A stretch of 64,000 bases of DNA from Humulus lupulus (GCF_963169125.1 NC_084802.1:32394107-32458106); one strand, 5' to 3'; counted from the first letter of the stretch, positions 47,266 through 59,322 are shown. Numbers and translations are program-made. Notes: a model not told the origin generated them from the sequence alone.

Positions 47266-49466
47266 TGAACAGGATGATTTTATACAGAGAAGACCAACCA
47301 CCCAATTGTTTTATTTGTTGGCCACGTTTGGTTCGGTTCCCTAGTTCAAATTCACGAACCTGGTCATTCATTCATCAACTTCATAGTAGGATATTTTCAT
47401 TGCAGAACATCATAATGTAAATGTTGAGCTGCAACTAAGTGGAATACAACAATGAGAGACACCCTTATCCAAAATTGTCAATTTGAAGTGGGAGATGAAG
47501 ATTTTGGGTTGATGTTAAATTGGTCAATTAATGGCCTGTTTATGTGTTCGAGATTTTAAGAGTAGATTACCGTACAAGAAAAGAAAAGAGTTGAGAAAAA
47601 GAAGGCAATGAGTCACACAAATATCTTGGCTCCTGCAAAGTGTATAGTTTTGTGGCTAAACTAGGGATTTGAAATATTATTAGTTTATCCCATAATGCCG
47701 CCACCCAAGAAACGTGTTGTACCGCCACATCCTTGTAGATGAAGATTTCTTAATCAAATTCTATTCAAACTCAAATAACTCTTATTTTGTTTGCACGTTT
47801 GATGAGCACTCAAATCTAGAATATTGTTGTTATAAATGCTGAAGAGAATTCTTTTAATCAGCAAACTATCACCATAGTTGTGTAACTATTGACATGATTT
47901 CAAAATTAACTAATGAGATGCAAATTTGATTGATTAGTTTGGGCATGGGAGAAGTAGTGGTGAATAGTAGGTGGGAACCACATAGGAAGTAACTAACTAA
48001 ATGGTAAATATGCTGAGTTAGAGAGTAGGTGAACCAGACAGATACTTTTGATATTCTCACCCATCATTACTCTCTTTAATTTGGTACACCTGTACATATA
48101 ATAATAGTATATACATATAACTATTTAATTCACTGATTTCTACTTCTACATGTAATTTTAACAAATTTCAAATAAACACAAACGAGTAAAAAAAGATGAA
48201 ACACACTGGTGATTTTCAGTATTTTGAAATTAGAGGGTTCCTCTTGATTTTTATCTAAAAGTATGTCAATATGAATACTAAAAGGGGTTGACATGATATG
48301 AGTCTTGGTGTGTCCAAGTAGTTAGCTTTTTCTTTAGTGAACAAAGTTTTAAAGATTGAGAGAATTATGAGTTTGTTAAGCATAAGATATGTTTTAGTGT
48401 AAATGATCCAAAAAACTTGCTAACCAAAAAGAAAAAGGCAAAGAGAGACTGATAAAAGAAGACTTTTTTAAGGGATACAACTAAAATACTACCAGTGAAA
48501 GTGGCAAAGGCAAAGATTGGTCACTCAAATAACTATACAAGGAAACTAATATATAGATTAAGAGAGTATCAGAAAGGAAGGAGATTTTCATTCTCTAAAT
48601 GCAGTCTAACCAAATCTCAACCGTTTTCTCATTTGGAAAATACCATGGTTAGACACAACGCGATCCTAACCGTTCGTTACAGACGGTCATGATTGTTTAT
48701 AGCAAAACTCTTTTTATTTTACTTTTAGTATTCTTGATTCATACATAAATTAAAGAAGGAAATGCATTAGAAGTTGATACGTTCATTATTTTGTGACTTT
48801 TTCTAACTAACTTCAGTTTGAGAGTACTTTTCTTTTTATCTTTTATGTACCAAAGTGAAAAGTATATAATTCATTTATATAAGTACAAACCTACCTAATC
48901 AGCTCCTGCCTCCCACAGCCAGGCCACCCATCCTATCCCTGCTTTAGTAGTATTCTCTTTTCTTTCCTCTACCAGAGAAAGTAGAGACCTTTTACTTGAG
49001 GTTGGACAAGTTTGCCTTTTTTTTCTCTTTTCATTATAACATACATGAATTAAGTAATTGGGCCAAAATATGTAATGCATATACAGTCCAGAGAAGAGAG
49101 AGAGAAAACTTTGATGTAGGTTCATTGCATCCATGAATTTTCTGTTTTGCTGAGTTAATGTGAAAAAAAAAAAGAGATGTCAAGTTGAGATTTTCTCTCA
49201 GTCCTTTGTCTCTAATCTTTTTCTTTATCCCCAAGAAAACGAAGTTAAAAATGTTATGAATGAATAAAAATGATCATTATTGAGTTGCAGGAGAGTTAGA
49301 TAAATTAGTGCTTAAAAAATACATGGTGTCTTCTTTTGATGGTCTAATATACATGTACATATCTTTCATGTGCTCATTCATTCATTTATTTTTGTCTAAC
49401 TTTTTTTTGTGCATGTGAGATCATCTTGGCAGACTAGACTAAACGAGTATATCTCAAAACACAAAC
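47266..49466. other. Intergenic region between the PPR and bHLH genes
   Basis: About 2.2 kb, AT-rich, no convincing ORF. It holds the 3' end of the PPR gene and the promoter and leader of the bHLH gene. TATA-like sequence occurs near 48865-48880, and CT-rich leader-like sequence near 48950-49040. No transposon is recognised. Confidence 0.6.
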
Positions 49467-51051
49467 ATGTACGTGGATGATGGAAGCTGCAGCTTTGATC
49501 CCAACGACACAGCCGAAGCCACTGCCGGTGGTTCTGAAGATGGATTCAACTCCCAGATGCCGCCACTGCTTCCATCCATGAACGGCTTTTCAGCTGCAGA
49601 AGAGCTTGCTTACCACCAACAACAACACCAGCATCTTCCTCATTCTCAAGAAGAAGTAGCCATTGATATGGAGCTTCAGCAACAACTCGCTTTCAGCATG
49701 GAGAACTCTTACAACATTGATATCAACAGCACTTCTCAGTTGGTGTCGTTTGATCATCTTCAGCAGCAGCAGGAGCAGCCTCAGTGGGACAATCAAGACA
49801 TGGCTCACAACAACATCCATCGCCATCAACTTCAGGAGCCTGCTGATCTCCTCAACCTCTTCCACTTGCCTAGATGCTCAGCCTCGTCCTCTTCATCCAT
49901 CACCTTCGCCAACCCAACCCCAAAAACAGACAACTTCCCAAGCACTTCCTTGGCTTTTTTGGGAGATGTTCCAATGGGAATGGACAGTTCTTCTTCCTCG
50001 TCTGTTCTCTACGACCCGCTGCTCCATCTGAACCTACCTCCGCAGCCTCCTTTGTTCAAGGACCTGTTTCAGTCTCTCCCAGATGGCTATGCCTTTCCCT
50101 CCGCAGCCTCAAGAAACGGATCCTTGGTCAGCAATGGTGCAATGGATATGGATGGAGAGGGAAGTGGTGGGGTTTATCAAGACGGTCCTGAAGGAATGCA
50201 GTTTGAGAATGGCGTGTTGGAGTTTGCAAGGGACAGGGCTTGTATTGACAAAGGAAGAGATGGCAGAGGGACCAAACACTTTGCTTCCGAGCGCCATAGG
50301 AGAGTGCAGATGAGTGACAAGTACCAACTGCTGAAAAGCTTGGTTCCTAACCCAACTAAGGTAATTTCTATAGAGAGTTATTTGTCTTTTTCTTATTTAT
50401 TGTGTTTTTATAACCACAATCTGTGTTTGTTATGGCATGGTGAAAAGAATGATAGAGCATCAATAGTGGGAGATGCCATTGAGTACATCAGAGAGCTGAG
50501 GAGGACAGTGAATGAGTTGAAGATACTAGTGGAGAAGAAAAGGCGCGGCATAGAGGCTAACAAGAGGCAGAAATCGGAGGAAGATACTGCTGGAGAGGTA
50601 GAGAATTGCAACGTCAAGCCTGACCCTGATCAGTCCTACATAAGGAGCTCTTGGCTGCAGAGGAAATCTAAGGACACTGAAGTTGATGTTCGCATAATCG
50701 ACGATGAGGTAACCATCAAATTTGTCCAGAGGAAGAAGATCAACCTCTTGCTCACTGCCTCCAGGGTGCTTGATGAACTTCAGCTTGATCTTCGCCATGT
50801 TGCAGGCGGACATGTGGGAGACACTTACAGCTTCTTGTTCAACACCAAGGTTGGTTCTACTTAGTTTTTTTTTATCTATCCTTACAATTTGACTTTGTCT
50901 CCTAGCAGTGGTTGGTTGGTGATGATGATCTTGCTGTGTGTTGCAGATATATGACGGTTCTTCCTTGTATGCAAGTGCCATTGCCAACAAACTGATTGAT
51001 ATCCTGGATAGGCAATTCACTGTCATTGTTCCACCTACAACTAGCTATTAG
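49467..51051 (+). CDS. bHLH transcription factor of the bHLH10/89/91 (EAT1-like) tapetum group
   Basis: Three exons, 49467-50360, 50448-50849 and 50947-51051, with GT..AG introns of 87 and 97 bp, give 466 residues. The start MYVDDGSCSFDP resembles the MYEE..CFDP start of the Arabidopsis group. The N-terminal half is Gln-, His- and Ser-rich with 'LLNLFHLPRCS'. The bHLH domain lies at about 266-325: basic region 'KHFASERHRR' with the His-Glu-Arg E-box-reading residues, loop at 'VPNPTK/NDRAS', helix 2 'IVGDAIEYIRELRRTV'. A conserved C-terminal ACT-like domain ('VDVRIIDDEVTIKFVQRKK' onward) follows. Members act in the nucleus of the anther tapetum with DYT1/TDR-type partners to drive pollen-wall and lipid genes (family knowledge). 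Intron 1 is a multiple of three with no stop, so retention adds 29 residues in the HLH loop. It could be the EAT1 or bHLH91 orthologue; assignment within the group is open. Confidence 0.93.
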
Positions 51052-53974
51052 CCATTTGAGAATCTAAGATGTTATCACTTTAATTTCCTTATACATATAT
51101 GGTACTGTTTAATATGAAGCTGGTAGACTCGGTAACTTTTTAGTAGATATAATAAACCTTTGGTAGTAGGAATGAAGTATAAAGAATGGGAGTGTTCACT
51201 TGCTTTAGATCTCATTCTGGCATGGAACATACATATAAGTAAAGGTTTTAGTTATTAGCAAACTTGTGTTGTGATCTCTTAATGCTACTAACACTTAAAG
51301 AACATTAGAAGTTTGGCACGTTATTAGAAATTCTATGAGCATTATTTTCATCTTTATGCTAAGGTTTCAAAAGAGCGCTAGCCTTCACTCAAAGCTCAAG
51401 CTATATCTTTCTTGTCTTTTTTTTTTTTGACCAAAACATGCATGAACGAGAGATATCAGATATGCTTACTTTTTTTTTGGGCCTTCTACAACAAAAATCA
51501 AGCCTTTTTTGGATGGTACGATAACATCAATTCATTATGACATGCCCTTGATGATGTAGGAAAGAAGAGATGCATAATATAACAGAAAGCAGAATGATCA
51601 AATGGGATTTGTAAAATGCATTTGTGGGAGTGAACCTTAGGACGTAGACGGTTTTGATCCTTTTCTTCCGAGACGAAAAGCTTCTCATCATATTGCAGCA
51701 AGATTCTTGGGCATATTGACAAGTGTACTCCATCTTAGAGTCCGTCCGCCCCAACTCAAAAGATTACATGAGAAACATTGAAACCATCATTTCCAGTAGT
51801 ATATCTTATTAAGAAAAAAAAAAAAACTTAAAAATGTCTTTTAAGCTTGCTTTATTTTCTTTTTCAACTATATTTAAAGGGGTTGGCAATTTTAGAATAA
51901 ATTAAAAGAAAGATAAATGCAACAGGGGCTTTAGTGCAAAGTTTGAGATTTTCAGAGCATGCAAATTGTGATGCTTGCAATTTTAGTCCATTATACCACG
52001 TACTAAGACACTCTTTACACCTAACACCCTCCTTTCTTGAGCATATATGGAATATCAACAGTACTCCATCTACTAATCAAGCAGTCCTGAATCTGAAGAA
52101 TAAAATTATTTCATTTGTAATCTAGGTGATTCCATGGAAATCTCCAAGAACGACACTAAAGCAATGGTTTAGGAATGCAATGCCTCAATGGGTTCTAGAA
52201 ATTCCATAGTGAATTATCACAGTACTTAAGCAGTAAATGAACTCATATTACTGGTGAAGTAAAAGAGTTGATGCCTGCGAACGACCAAAAAGCACAAATC
52301 ACATGAGAGTTGCTTCAATTGCCTTCATGATGTTGAAACTCTTTAAATTGTCGTCTCATGCTGTTGAAGACTCCACTTGCTCTAGCAATGGTTCTTCACG
52401 CAGCTCATGACTTTGACGGAAATCCAACAGCACGGAAGCTGCAGTTCAGATTGTTGTTGCTGAGGTGCCCTATAGAAAAAATTCAGCCTAAGAAGATCAA
52501 CCGATTCTCTGTGTCCAAGAACTTGTTGGATATTTAAAACGTTGATGACAAAATCTACGGCAAATTCTGCAGCTTATCATTCAGTAGTTTTATATAGTTC
52601 CTTCAGGCAGTTTAATTCTTATTAGCAAACCATGCAAGCAACCTGGTCTGGATGATAAATTTGTTACTGTTGCTTTGGTGCTCACCTAGGCATTGCAGAT
52701 GTCTGAAGGCTACTTCTTTCGATTGAAGCAGTAGAGGGGGCACGACATGTGCCTTAAAATGAAAGTCTCTTGATTTCTCTCATGTTGCTGGTTGACAACT
52801 CTAATACAGTACTAACTATGGCAGTTTACTCAAGAGGGAAAGTAGCTTGACAGTTGTATCTGTGGCTCAGAGAACATGATTTCACAACTTAACGAATGTG
52901 ATTTTGTTAGTAACTTACAATGTCAATGAAGTACTGTGATTCATATGCTTGTCAAAGTTCTAAAAACCATACTATAAAAGCTCCAATAATCCACCACTTC
53001 AGGTGTGAAGTACAAAATAAGAAAGTCCAGTGGGACTTATTAACATAAAACCAACAAATACAGTATGGATCTCGTGCACTCAAGTGCAGTGTAAGAAAAT
53101 AATATGAAAAAACAAAAACAAAACAAAACTTCTCTGCAAAATCTACAGAAATGGAAGTATCCACTCTTAAAACATTTTATAAAGCAGTTTTTCATTACAT
53201 TTTACTTTGATTACGATCAAAATGCACTAACACCTTCCTTATTGTAACATTTTACACCCCCAAAAAAACCAAGCTCCTAAACTCAATGTAGGAAGTAGCT
53301 CCCCAACAAGGAAGAAAGACTCAGAGATACCTATCCAGCAAAAATGAATAAATAAAATTCAGAGGAGTCAATCTATGTATTTATCTTTGCAAAAAACTCA
53401 TAATTTCACAATATATTGAAGGTGTGTCAAGCCTACGTAAATTACAACCTTTATCATTAAACATAAGGCAGAACAGGTTCTACAGAGCATAGCTCATTTA
53501 TGAGTAATGTCCAGTACAAAATTTCATTTAGAAAGCTCTCCTAATGAAGCAAATCAAGCAACATTATCATTGATTTGATCCATAGACTACACACAACATA
53601 CTTTGGAGTATAAGCCTAATCTTAATTCAATTTATTATGAGCAAATACATCACCCATAAAAAGAGATACATATATGAATCTCCCATGAAAGTTTTTCAAA
53701 CAGCTTTCGTTGATTATGCTAATCAATACAATAAGGCAATCAAATAAAGTTTGATGTCAAGAACAAAACTTCAATATCTGCACATTGTCCATTAAAGAAC
53801 AGCCCTCCGCTACTACATTTTCTCCCTAAGAATTTACCCTTTACAAGCTTCAACTACAACCCATCTATCCAATTTGATTCAAACACACCCACAAACAGTC
53901 TTTATGCACCAAAATCAAACAAAAACCAGCAAAATTATAGTTAGAAGAAAAGAACTACTTACAAATAAAGTCAT
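51052..53974. other. Intergenic region, bHLH 3' side to the LYR gene
   Basis: About 2.9 kb with no ORF longer than about 75 codons and no recognisable domain. The part next to 53974 should hold the 3' UTR of the LYR gene. The 52,100-53,000 part has a mixed base composition unlike the AT-rich spacers elsewhere and could be a transcribed non-coding region or a decayed gene. No transposon ends are seen. Confidence 0.5.
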
Positions 53975-54250
53975 TCATATCAGGGGGAGTTTAGGAATTT
54001 GGCCTTTTCTTAGGAGAGAAAGAGTGTGCTCAGCTACATCAATAAGATCGGCAATATTGTGGAGGGATCGCTCTTCGGAAGCCACTAAGAAGATGGACCG
54101 AGCCTCCGCCTTCTTCGACAGCCGTGCGGCCCAAGTAAGCGGCAGCTCCGGCGAATTGAGGCTCCGCAATATTTGACGATAGAGAGACAGAACACGTCCC
54201 TTATTCCGAGCCAAATCCTCCGCTGTCGCCCATATCAAACCTTTCGCCAT
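53975..54250 (-). CDS. LYR-motif protein (Complex1_LYR-like), 91 residues
   Basis: Starts MAKGLIWATAEDLARNKG. The L-Y-R motif is at residues 23-25 ('VLSLYRQILRSL'), followed by the helical LYR-family pattern 'KKAEARSIFLVASEERSL' and 'IADLIDVAEHTLSLLRKG'. It resembles a small plant LYR family with the same 'KGLIWATAEDLA' start. LYR proteins are mostly mitochondrial (some chloroplast) adaptors that bind acyl carrier protein and help assemble respiratory complexes or Fe-S proteins; the exact client is unknown. I chose this ATG because the upstream frame is unrelated to the family and an intron acceptor (AG at 54268-54267) lies just before it, suggesting a 5' UTR intron at 54370-54267. The tRNA-Glu lies about 275 bp upstream on the same strand. 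Confidence 0.88.
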   Translation of the reverse strand: MAKGLIWATAEDLARNKGRVLSLYRQILRSLNSPELPLTWAARLSKKAEARSIFLVASEERSLHNIADLIDVAEHTLSLLRKGQIPKLPLI

Positions 54251-54524
54251 TGTTCTCTCAACCAAGCTAATTATCAAACCAAAAAGAAAAAAATCAATTG
54301 AAATCAATATAGAAAAAATCGAACCAAAGAAAAGGGAAAAAGGGGCAAGCTTTCATGGCTGAGTGAGTACCTTTGCTGCAATGTTCAGTGAACAATGGCC
54401 GATTTCTTTGGTTTTGCGATGAAAGCAAGACTCTACGAGAAGCCCAGCCCAATAAGGTGAAATCGGGCTGGGCTTTGGCAAAATTATAAACCCAAAATAA
54501 AATAGAAATAAAAATTAAAAAAGT

Positions 54525-54597
54525 TTCCGTTGCCGGGACTTGAACCCGGGTCTTTCGGGTGAGAGCCGAATATCCTGACCAACTAGACTACAACGGA
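54525..54597 (-). tRNA. trnE-CUC (nuclear): tRNA-Glu (CTC)
   Basis: 73 bases that fold as a cloverleaf: acceptor TCCGTTG/CAACGGA, a D-arm with TAGTCTAGTTGG, an anticodon loop CTCTCAC with anticodon CTC at 54563-54561, and a T-arm with GGTTCAAGTCC. Internal Pol III A and B boxes are intact. The discriminator base is A. No intron and no encoded CCA, as expected of a nuclear plant tRNA gene. Confidence 0.97.
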
Positions 54598-55022
54598 TTT
54601 TTTGATAAAATTTTAAAGAAATTATAATTTATTCATTATTAAATTAATAAGATATATGATGATATAACTGATTCCCAATTGATCAGCTGAAGGTTTGAAA
54701 ATAGGAACGTTGTAGTTTTACAACAGAAAACACCATAAGCTCCACTTTTGTCTCTTTTAGTAATTCTCATTCCTCCTTAATCTTAACTAACCATTAACTC
54801 TTTCAACCTTAGTTCTAATAACTCTAGATTTTACTCAATTACTGCACACAGACTCAGAGGTATTTGACACAAAATTACCATTGGACTAAAATACTACTAA
54901 TGCTAAATTACTTATAACAATTGAAAACTAAAACACTTCACTATTAATAATTAATGTTTCAAAATTTAAAAACCTCTTCTTCTTCTTCTTCTCTCCAATC
55001 TCTATTGCTGGCTCAAAGGAAT
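54598..55022. other. Intergenic region between tRNA-Glu and the NPH3-like gene
   Basis: AT-rich, with a TTCTTCTTCTTC run and CT-rich leader just before the NPH3-like start (54970-55010). No ORF. Confidence 0.6.
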
Positions 55023-55234
55023 ATGACCGCCGCACCAAGCAAAGTCCTTTCATCATGGTAACAAATTCCTTATTATTCCCTTTTACTTTTTATTTGATAT
55101 CATTGAATGCAGCTCAAAATCTGACTCAAAAAACTTCTCAGGATTGCCAAGACTGTGCCTTCATTAGATATGGAGTTATATGTAAGTCCTTCTGTAACCC
55201 CATTACTATTATTATTATTATTATTGTTACTATT

Positions 55235-55269
<35 letters not shown>

Positions 55270-56999
55270 GCTCATGTGATTCTTCACAGGAACTTTTGGC
55301 TACAAAATGTGCGAACATTGATTCCATACTCAAATGTGGATCACCAAAAGATGTTCCTCCTTTTCTTGGTGACATCCATATGAACTCAAAGACTTTGGAG
55401 CTTGTTGCAAGCTTCTGTCACGGCTATGAAATTCATCTGTCAGCAGACAATGTGGTTCCACTCACTTGTGTTGCTCATTACTTGGGAATGACTGAAACTC
55501 AGTCCAAAAACAATCTTTTGAAAAGGGCTCTTACTTACTTCGAACAAAGTGTCCTCTCTAGCTGGAATCAAACCCTCAAGGCCCTTAGAACCACTGACAA
55601 CATTCTTGACCAAGCAGTGCAACTTGGCCTTGTTGGTGCTTGTGTGGATTCTCTAATCACCAAGGCTCTCTCCGATCCTCGTCTTCTCGGAGAACCAATC
55701 AACAAGTCTTTGATCAGCAATGACACTAGTAGTGAGGAGGATGAGAACGATGAGGACGATGAGTTTAATCATCGGCCAAGTGCGAGGAGAAGGCTGTTTG
55801 TGCTGAATTGGCAAAATGAGGATCTAACAACACTGTCTCTCCGGCTCTATGAGCCTCTCATCTATGAGATGATCAAGAGAGGAGTGCCATTAAACTATGT
55901 GACTGCTTCTCTTTGTAACTATGTTAAGAAGTGGGTGTTTCCCACTTTCACATCAGTAGTAGAAGAAAAGCTCTCCTTATATGAGAGCAACTCACAGAGA
56001 GAAATCATTGAAGCGGTGGAGAGGCTTTTGCCTCGTGATAGAGGACTTTTCATCCCTTGCGCTATATTGCTCCAAATTCTAAGGTCTGCCGTGTTTTTTA
56101 AAGCTAGCTTGGAGTGTACAGATGGTTTGGAGTTTAGGATTGGAACAAGTCTTCATCGTGCAACTGTCAATGATCTCTTGATACTCTCTCAAAATCAAGT
56201 ATGCACCAGGGAAGTTCAATATGACATTGATTGTATAAGAAGGATTTTGAAACACTTTTATGGAAACTACACAAGTTCCCATTTGTCAGGTTTGATTTTA
56301 GTGGCTGAACTAATCGAAGAATTCTTAGCTGAAATTGCTAGCGACATAGATTTGAAGATAGAGACATTCATTGAATTGGCTGAGTTGGCAGTGAGTCTTT
56401 CTAAGGGAACTCAGAGAAACTCTGATGGATTATACAAGGCCATTGACATCTACTTGGACAAGCATAAATATCTTACTGAATCAGAGAGAGAGAAACTGTG
56501 TCAGCCTTTGGATTTCAACAACATGTCTGTACAAGCTTGTGATCACGCAGCGAAAAATGAGAGGCTGCCGGTGAGGGTGACCGTGCAGGTATTGTTCGCG
56601 GCGCAGTTGCAGCTCCGAGACTCAATCATGAAGGAGGTTCAAGGCTCTCAAGGTAGCCGCCGGTTCGGCGAGAAAGAGGAGGAGTTGGAGGAAGGTGATG
56701 ATGAAGAAGAAGAAGAGGCTAGATTAGTGGTAGTAGGAGGAGGATGTGGTGAGGAGAGCATGAGAACAGAGATGGAAAAGATGAGCATGAAGCGGGTGGA
56801 GCTTGAAAAAGAGTGTTATGTGATAAATCAAGAGATTGAGAGAGATGAGAGTTTCAGAGTTGAGAAGAAGGAGAGGAAGAAGAAAGAGAAGAAGATGAGT
56901 TTGTGGAGAGAAATGAAGAGAAAGTTTGGGTGCATTAGTACTAGCAGCAATGTGAGTGATTCCAACTGCCATGAAAGGAATAAGAAGAAGAAGATGTAA
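55023..56999 (+). CDS. BTB/NPH3-family protein with a short N-terminus
   Basis: Three exons are proposed: 55023-55057 (35 bp), 55142-55181 (40 bp) and 55290-56999, giving 594 residues; phases and GT..AG sites agree. The first exons are small and less certain than the last. Residues about 45-115 match only the C-terminal half of a BTB domain ('TLELVASFCHGYEIHLSADNV', 'LGMTETQSKNNLL'). The NPH3 domain follows ('LTTLSLRLYEPLIYEMIKRG', 'IPCAILLQILRSAVF') and ends with the family's 'NERLPVRVTVQVLFAAQLQLR'. The tail is acidic, then a basic coiled coil. NPH3-family BTB proteins act as CUL3 adaptors or scaffolds in phototropin signalling and auxin-carrier trafficking at the plasma membrane; with half the BTB fold missing, CUL3 binding here is doubtful. 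Intron 2 carries the microsatellite at 55203-55268. Confidence 0.88.
55203..55268 (+). repeat. (TTA)n and (GAT)n microsatellites in intron 2 of the NPH3-like gene
   Basis: About eight TTA units (55203-55226) and eleven GAT/ATG units (55235-55268), 20 bases before the exon 3 acceptor. Confidence 0.92.
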
Positions 57000-58361
57000 T
57001 CATAGAAGTGATATTGAAATGAAATTTTTTTTGTTGCTCTGGGTAGCTTAGTTCTTCATTTCGGTTATCATAAACTTATTTCAATATAATAATTGATTTT
57101 CTCTCTGACATGAAGGAGAGAAAGGATGTAGAGGCAGAGGAAGAAGAGCACAGAGAGGAAATGAGGAAGAGATCAAGTTTATTTTACATTTTTTGTTTTG
57201 ATTTATGAAAAAGGGAGTACTTTTCTATTATTATGTTTTTAATTAACATGCATTGACTCGTATTTTTTTTTAATATTATTAGTACTAGTACATGTATTAG
57301 TCATTACATTGATAATATTATTATTTGTATTTTATTTATTGATTTTTTTTAAATACACATTTTTTTTTATTATTTTACATTTTCTACTTTCTTTTTAGAA
57401 AAAATACGTTTCAAAAATACTATTTTCAAAGTTTTATAATTATGAAAATTCGAATTTTAGAAAGAAAAAAAACTTGAAAACAACAGGATCAACTAAACAT
57501 CAAAATAAAAAACTTAAAAACAACATAAAAACACAAAAAAAAACCTAAAAACAACACAAAAAAGACAAGATAAAACCGTAAAATTTAAAAAAAAAAATGT
57601 TTAACCGTAAAAATTAGTATTTTATGTAATTTTTCCTTTTATTTAACTGTTTTTGTAGGAAAAAAATTGAGTGAATGAGAAATTAATGCCTAAATCAGTA
57701 ATGATAATTCAGCAAATCATTTACTCTAACTAATTTTAGGAAATCACTTTGATCAAAGCAAACACTTAGTCTCTTTCTCTCTTCAGTCTCTGTAGTATTT
57801 TCTGGTGATAGAATGAATATTTGTTTCAAGTTTGCCTAAGTAGGCGTAATGATACTTTCGTCATGCTTGATAGTTGTTGTCCCTGAGAAGTAGTTATTCA
57901 CGAATCCTCTAGCACCGTTCAGGTAAAGGGGGCAAATCTGTTTTAAGGAAAATATGTTTTGCGTGCATCGACTTTAGTTTATTCTTTGTATATTGTATTT
58001 TTTTTATTTTTGTTCTTCAATTAAATATATTAATATATATTTCGTTCTTTTCAACTGTATTATTTCTAACAATCTTAATACATTCGGACTCTTTTTTAAA
58101 AGACGAAAGACGGAAGAAAATTTTAAAAATTTTCTTTTAATTCTAATTTTTTGCAGTTAATTCGGTGTCAATAAATTCTACACATGTTATATGTAGACTA
58201 ATTTATTTATTTTTTACAATTTTTCCTTCTGTTAACGTTAGTTTTTTTTTTTCGAAGGTCCTTTTTTGTTTTGTTCCAATTTTTTTTTTTTGAGTTATTT
58301 ATATATAAGCATATATGAATATATGCCTTTTTTTTTTCTTTTATCATTTAAGTGGTACGTA

Positions 58362-58393
<32 letters not shown>

Positions 58394-58397
58394 ATTC
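57000..58397. other. AT-rich intergenic region downstream of the NPH3-like gene
   Basis: Contains the 3' UTR of the NPH3-like gene. Beyond it are poly-A and poly-T tracts and a (TA)n run at about 58361-58389. No ORF. An 8-bp copy of GAGAATTC (58390-58397) borders the hairpin element that follows. Confidence 0.6.
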
Positions 58398-58783
58398 AGG
58401 GGTTTCACTCTAAGCCCTACCGGTAGGGCTTTCAGTGTTTACAACTCGTGAACAGTTTTCGACGCGATTTTTTTTTATAACCTTGTATATTGTAGCTATT
58501 TAGAGCATCCTGCAAATTTTTAGAAAATTCTGAATAGTTTACAGTACCGAAAACTAGGTTCAAACATGTTATTCCACGCGTGACTAATTTTTTTTATGCG
58601 CGTGGAAAACATGTTTGAACCTAGTTTTTGGTACTGTAAACTATTCAGAATTTTCTGAAAATTTGCAGATGCTCTAAATAGCTACAATATATACGGTCAT
58701 AAAAAAAAATTGCGCCAAAAATTGTTCAAGAGTTGTAAACACTGAGAGCCCTACCGGTAGGACTTAAAGTGAAACCCCTATAC
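58398..58783. mobile_element. Full-length hairpin MITE, copy 1
   Basis: The two halves are inverted copies of about 185 bp each: AGGGGTTTCACTCTAAGCCC... and its inverse, both with the palindrome CTACCGGTAG. The centre is a short spacer around 58585-58605. The 8-bp direct repeat GAGAATTC flanks it (58390-58397 and 58784-58791), a possible target duplication. It has no coding capacity. The transposon superfamily is undecided; an 8-bp duplication would point to hAT. Confidence 0.85.
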
Positions 58784-58930
58784 GAGAATTCCCCAATTTA
58801 TATATATGCATAGTTGTATGTAATCTTTTTTTTTCCTGACATAGTATAATATATATAGGAAATAATATACAAATGAAAATAGGTACATTCTTGTTTTGCA
58901 TACTCATATATATATATATGATAATTTTTT

Positions 58931-59322
58931 TATAGGTGCTTCACTTTAAGCCCTACTGGTAGGGCTCTTAGTGTTTTTCGACCCGTGAATAGTTTTCGGC
59001 GCGACTTTTTTTTATGACCGTGTATATTGTAGCTGTTTAGAGCATCCTGCAAATTTTTAGAAAATTTCGAATAATTTACAGTACCGAAAACTAGATTTAA
59101 ACATGTTGTTTTCCACGTGCATAAAAAAATTAGTCACGCATGCAACAACATGTTTGAACCTAGTTTTCGATATGGTAAACTATTCGGAATTTTCTGAAAA
59201 ATTGCAGGATGCTCTAAATAGCTACAATATACATGGTCATAAAAAAAATTCGCGCCGAAAACTGTTCACGAGTCGAGAACACTGAGAGCTTCATCGGTAT
59301 GACTTAAAGTGAAGGCCCTATA
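58931..59322. mobile_element. Full-length hairpin MITE, copy 2
   Basis: Diverged copy of the element at 58398-58783, 150 bp away, with the same inverted-half structure: TATAGG..CTTCACTTTAAG at one end and its inverse at the other. The CCGGTAGGG palindrome has decayed, to 'ctactggtaggg' on the left and 'cttcatcggtatgac' on the right. The flanks are (TA)n, and no clear duplication is seen. Confidence 0.82.

Noticed and set aside
49590..49865. Leu/Val-rich ORF opposite the bHLH gene
   Set aside because: It is an antisense shadow of the Gln- and His-rich codons of exon 1.
50408..51026. Minus-strand ORFs across the bHLH exons
   Set aside because: They are antisense to conserved bHLH and ACT-like coding sequence and have no support of their own.
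55055..55279. ORF ending in a poly-Met run
   Set aside because: It runs across a donor site and the GAT microsatellite; it is exon 2 and intron sequence of the NPH3-like gene read in another frame.
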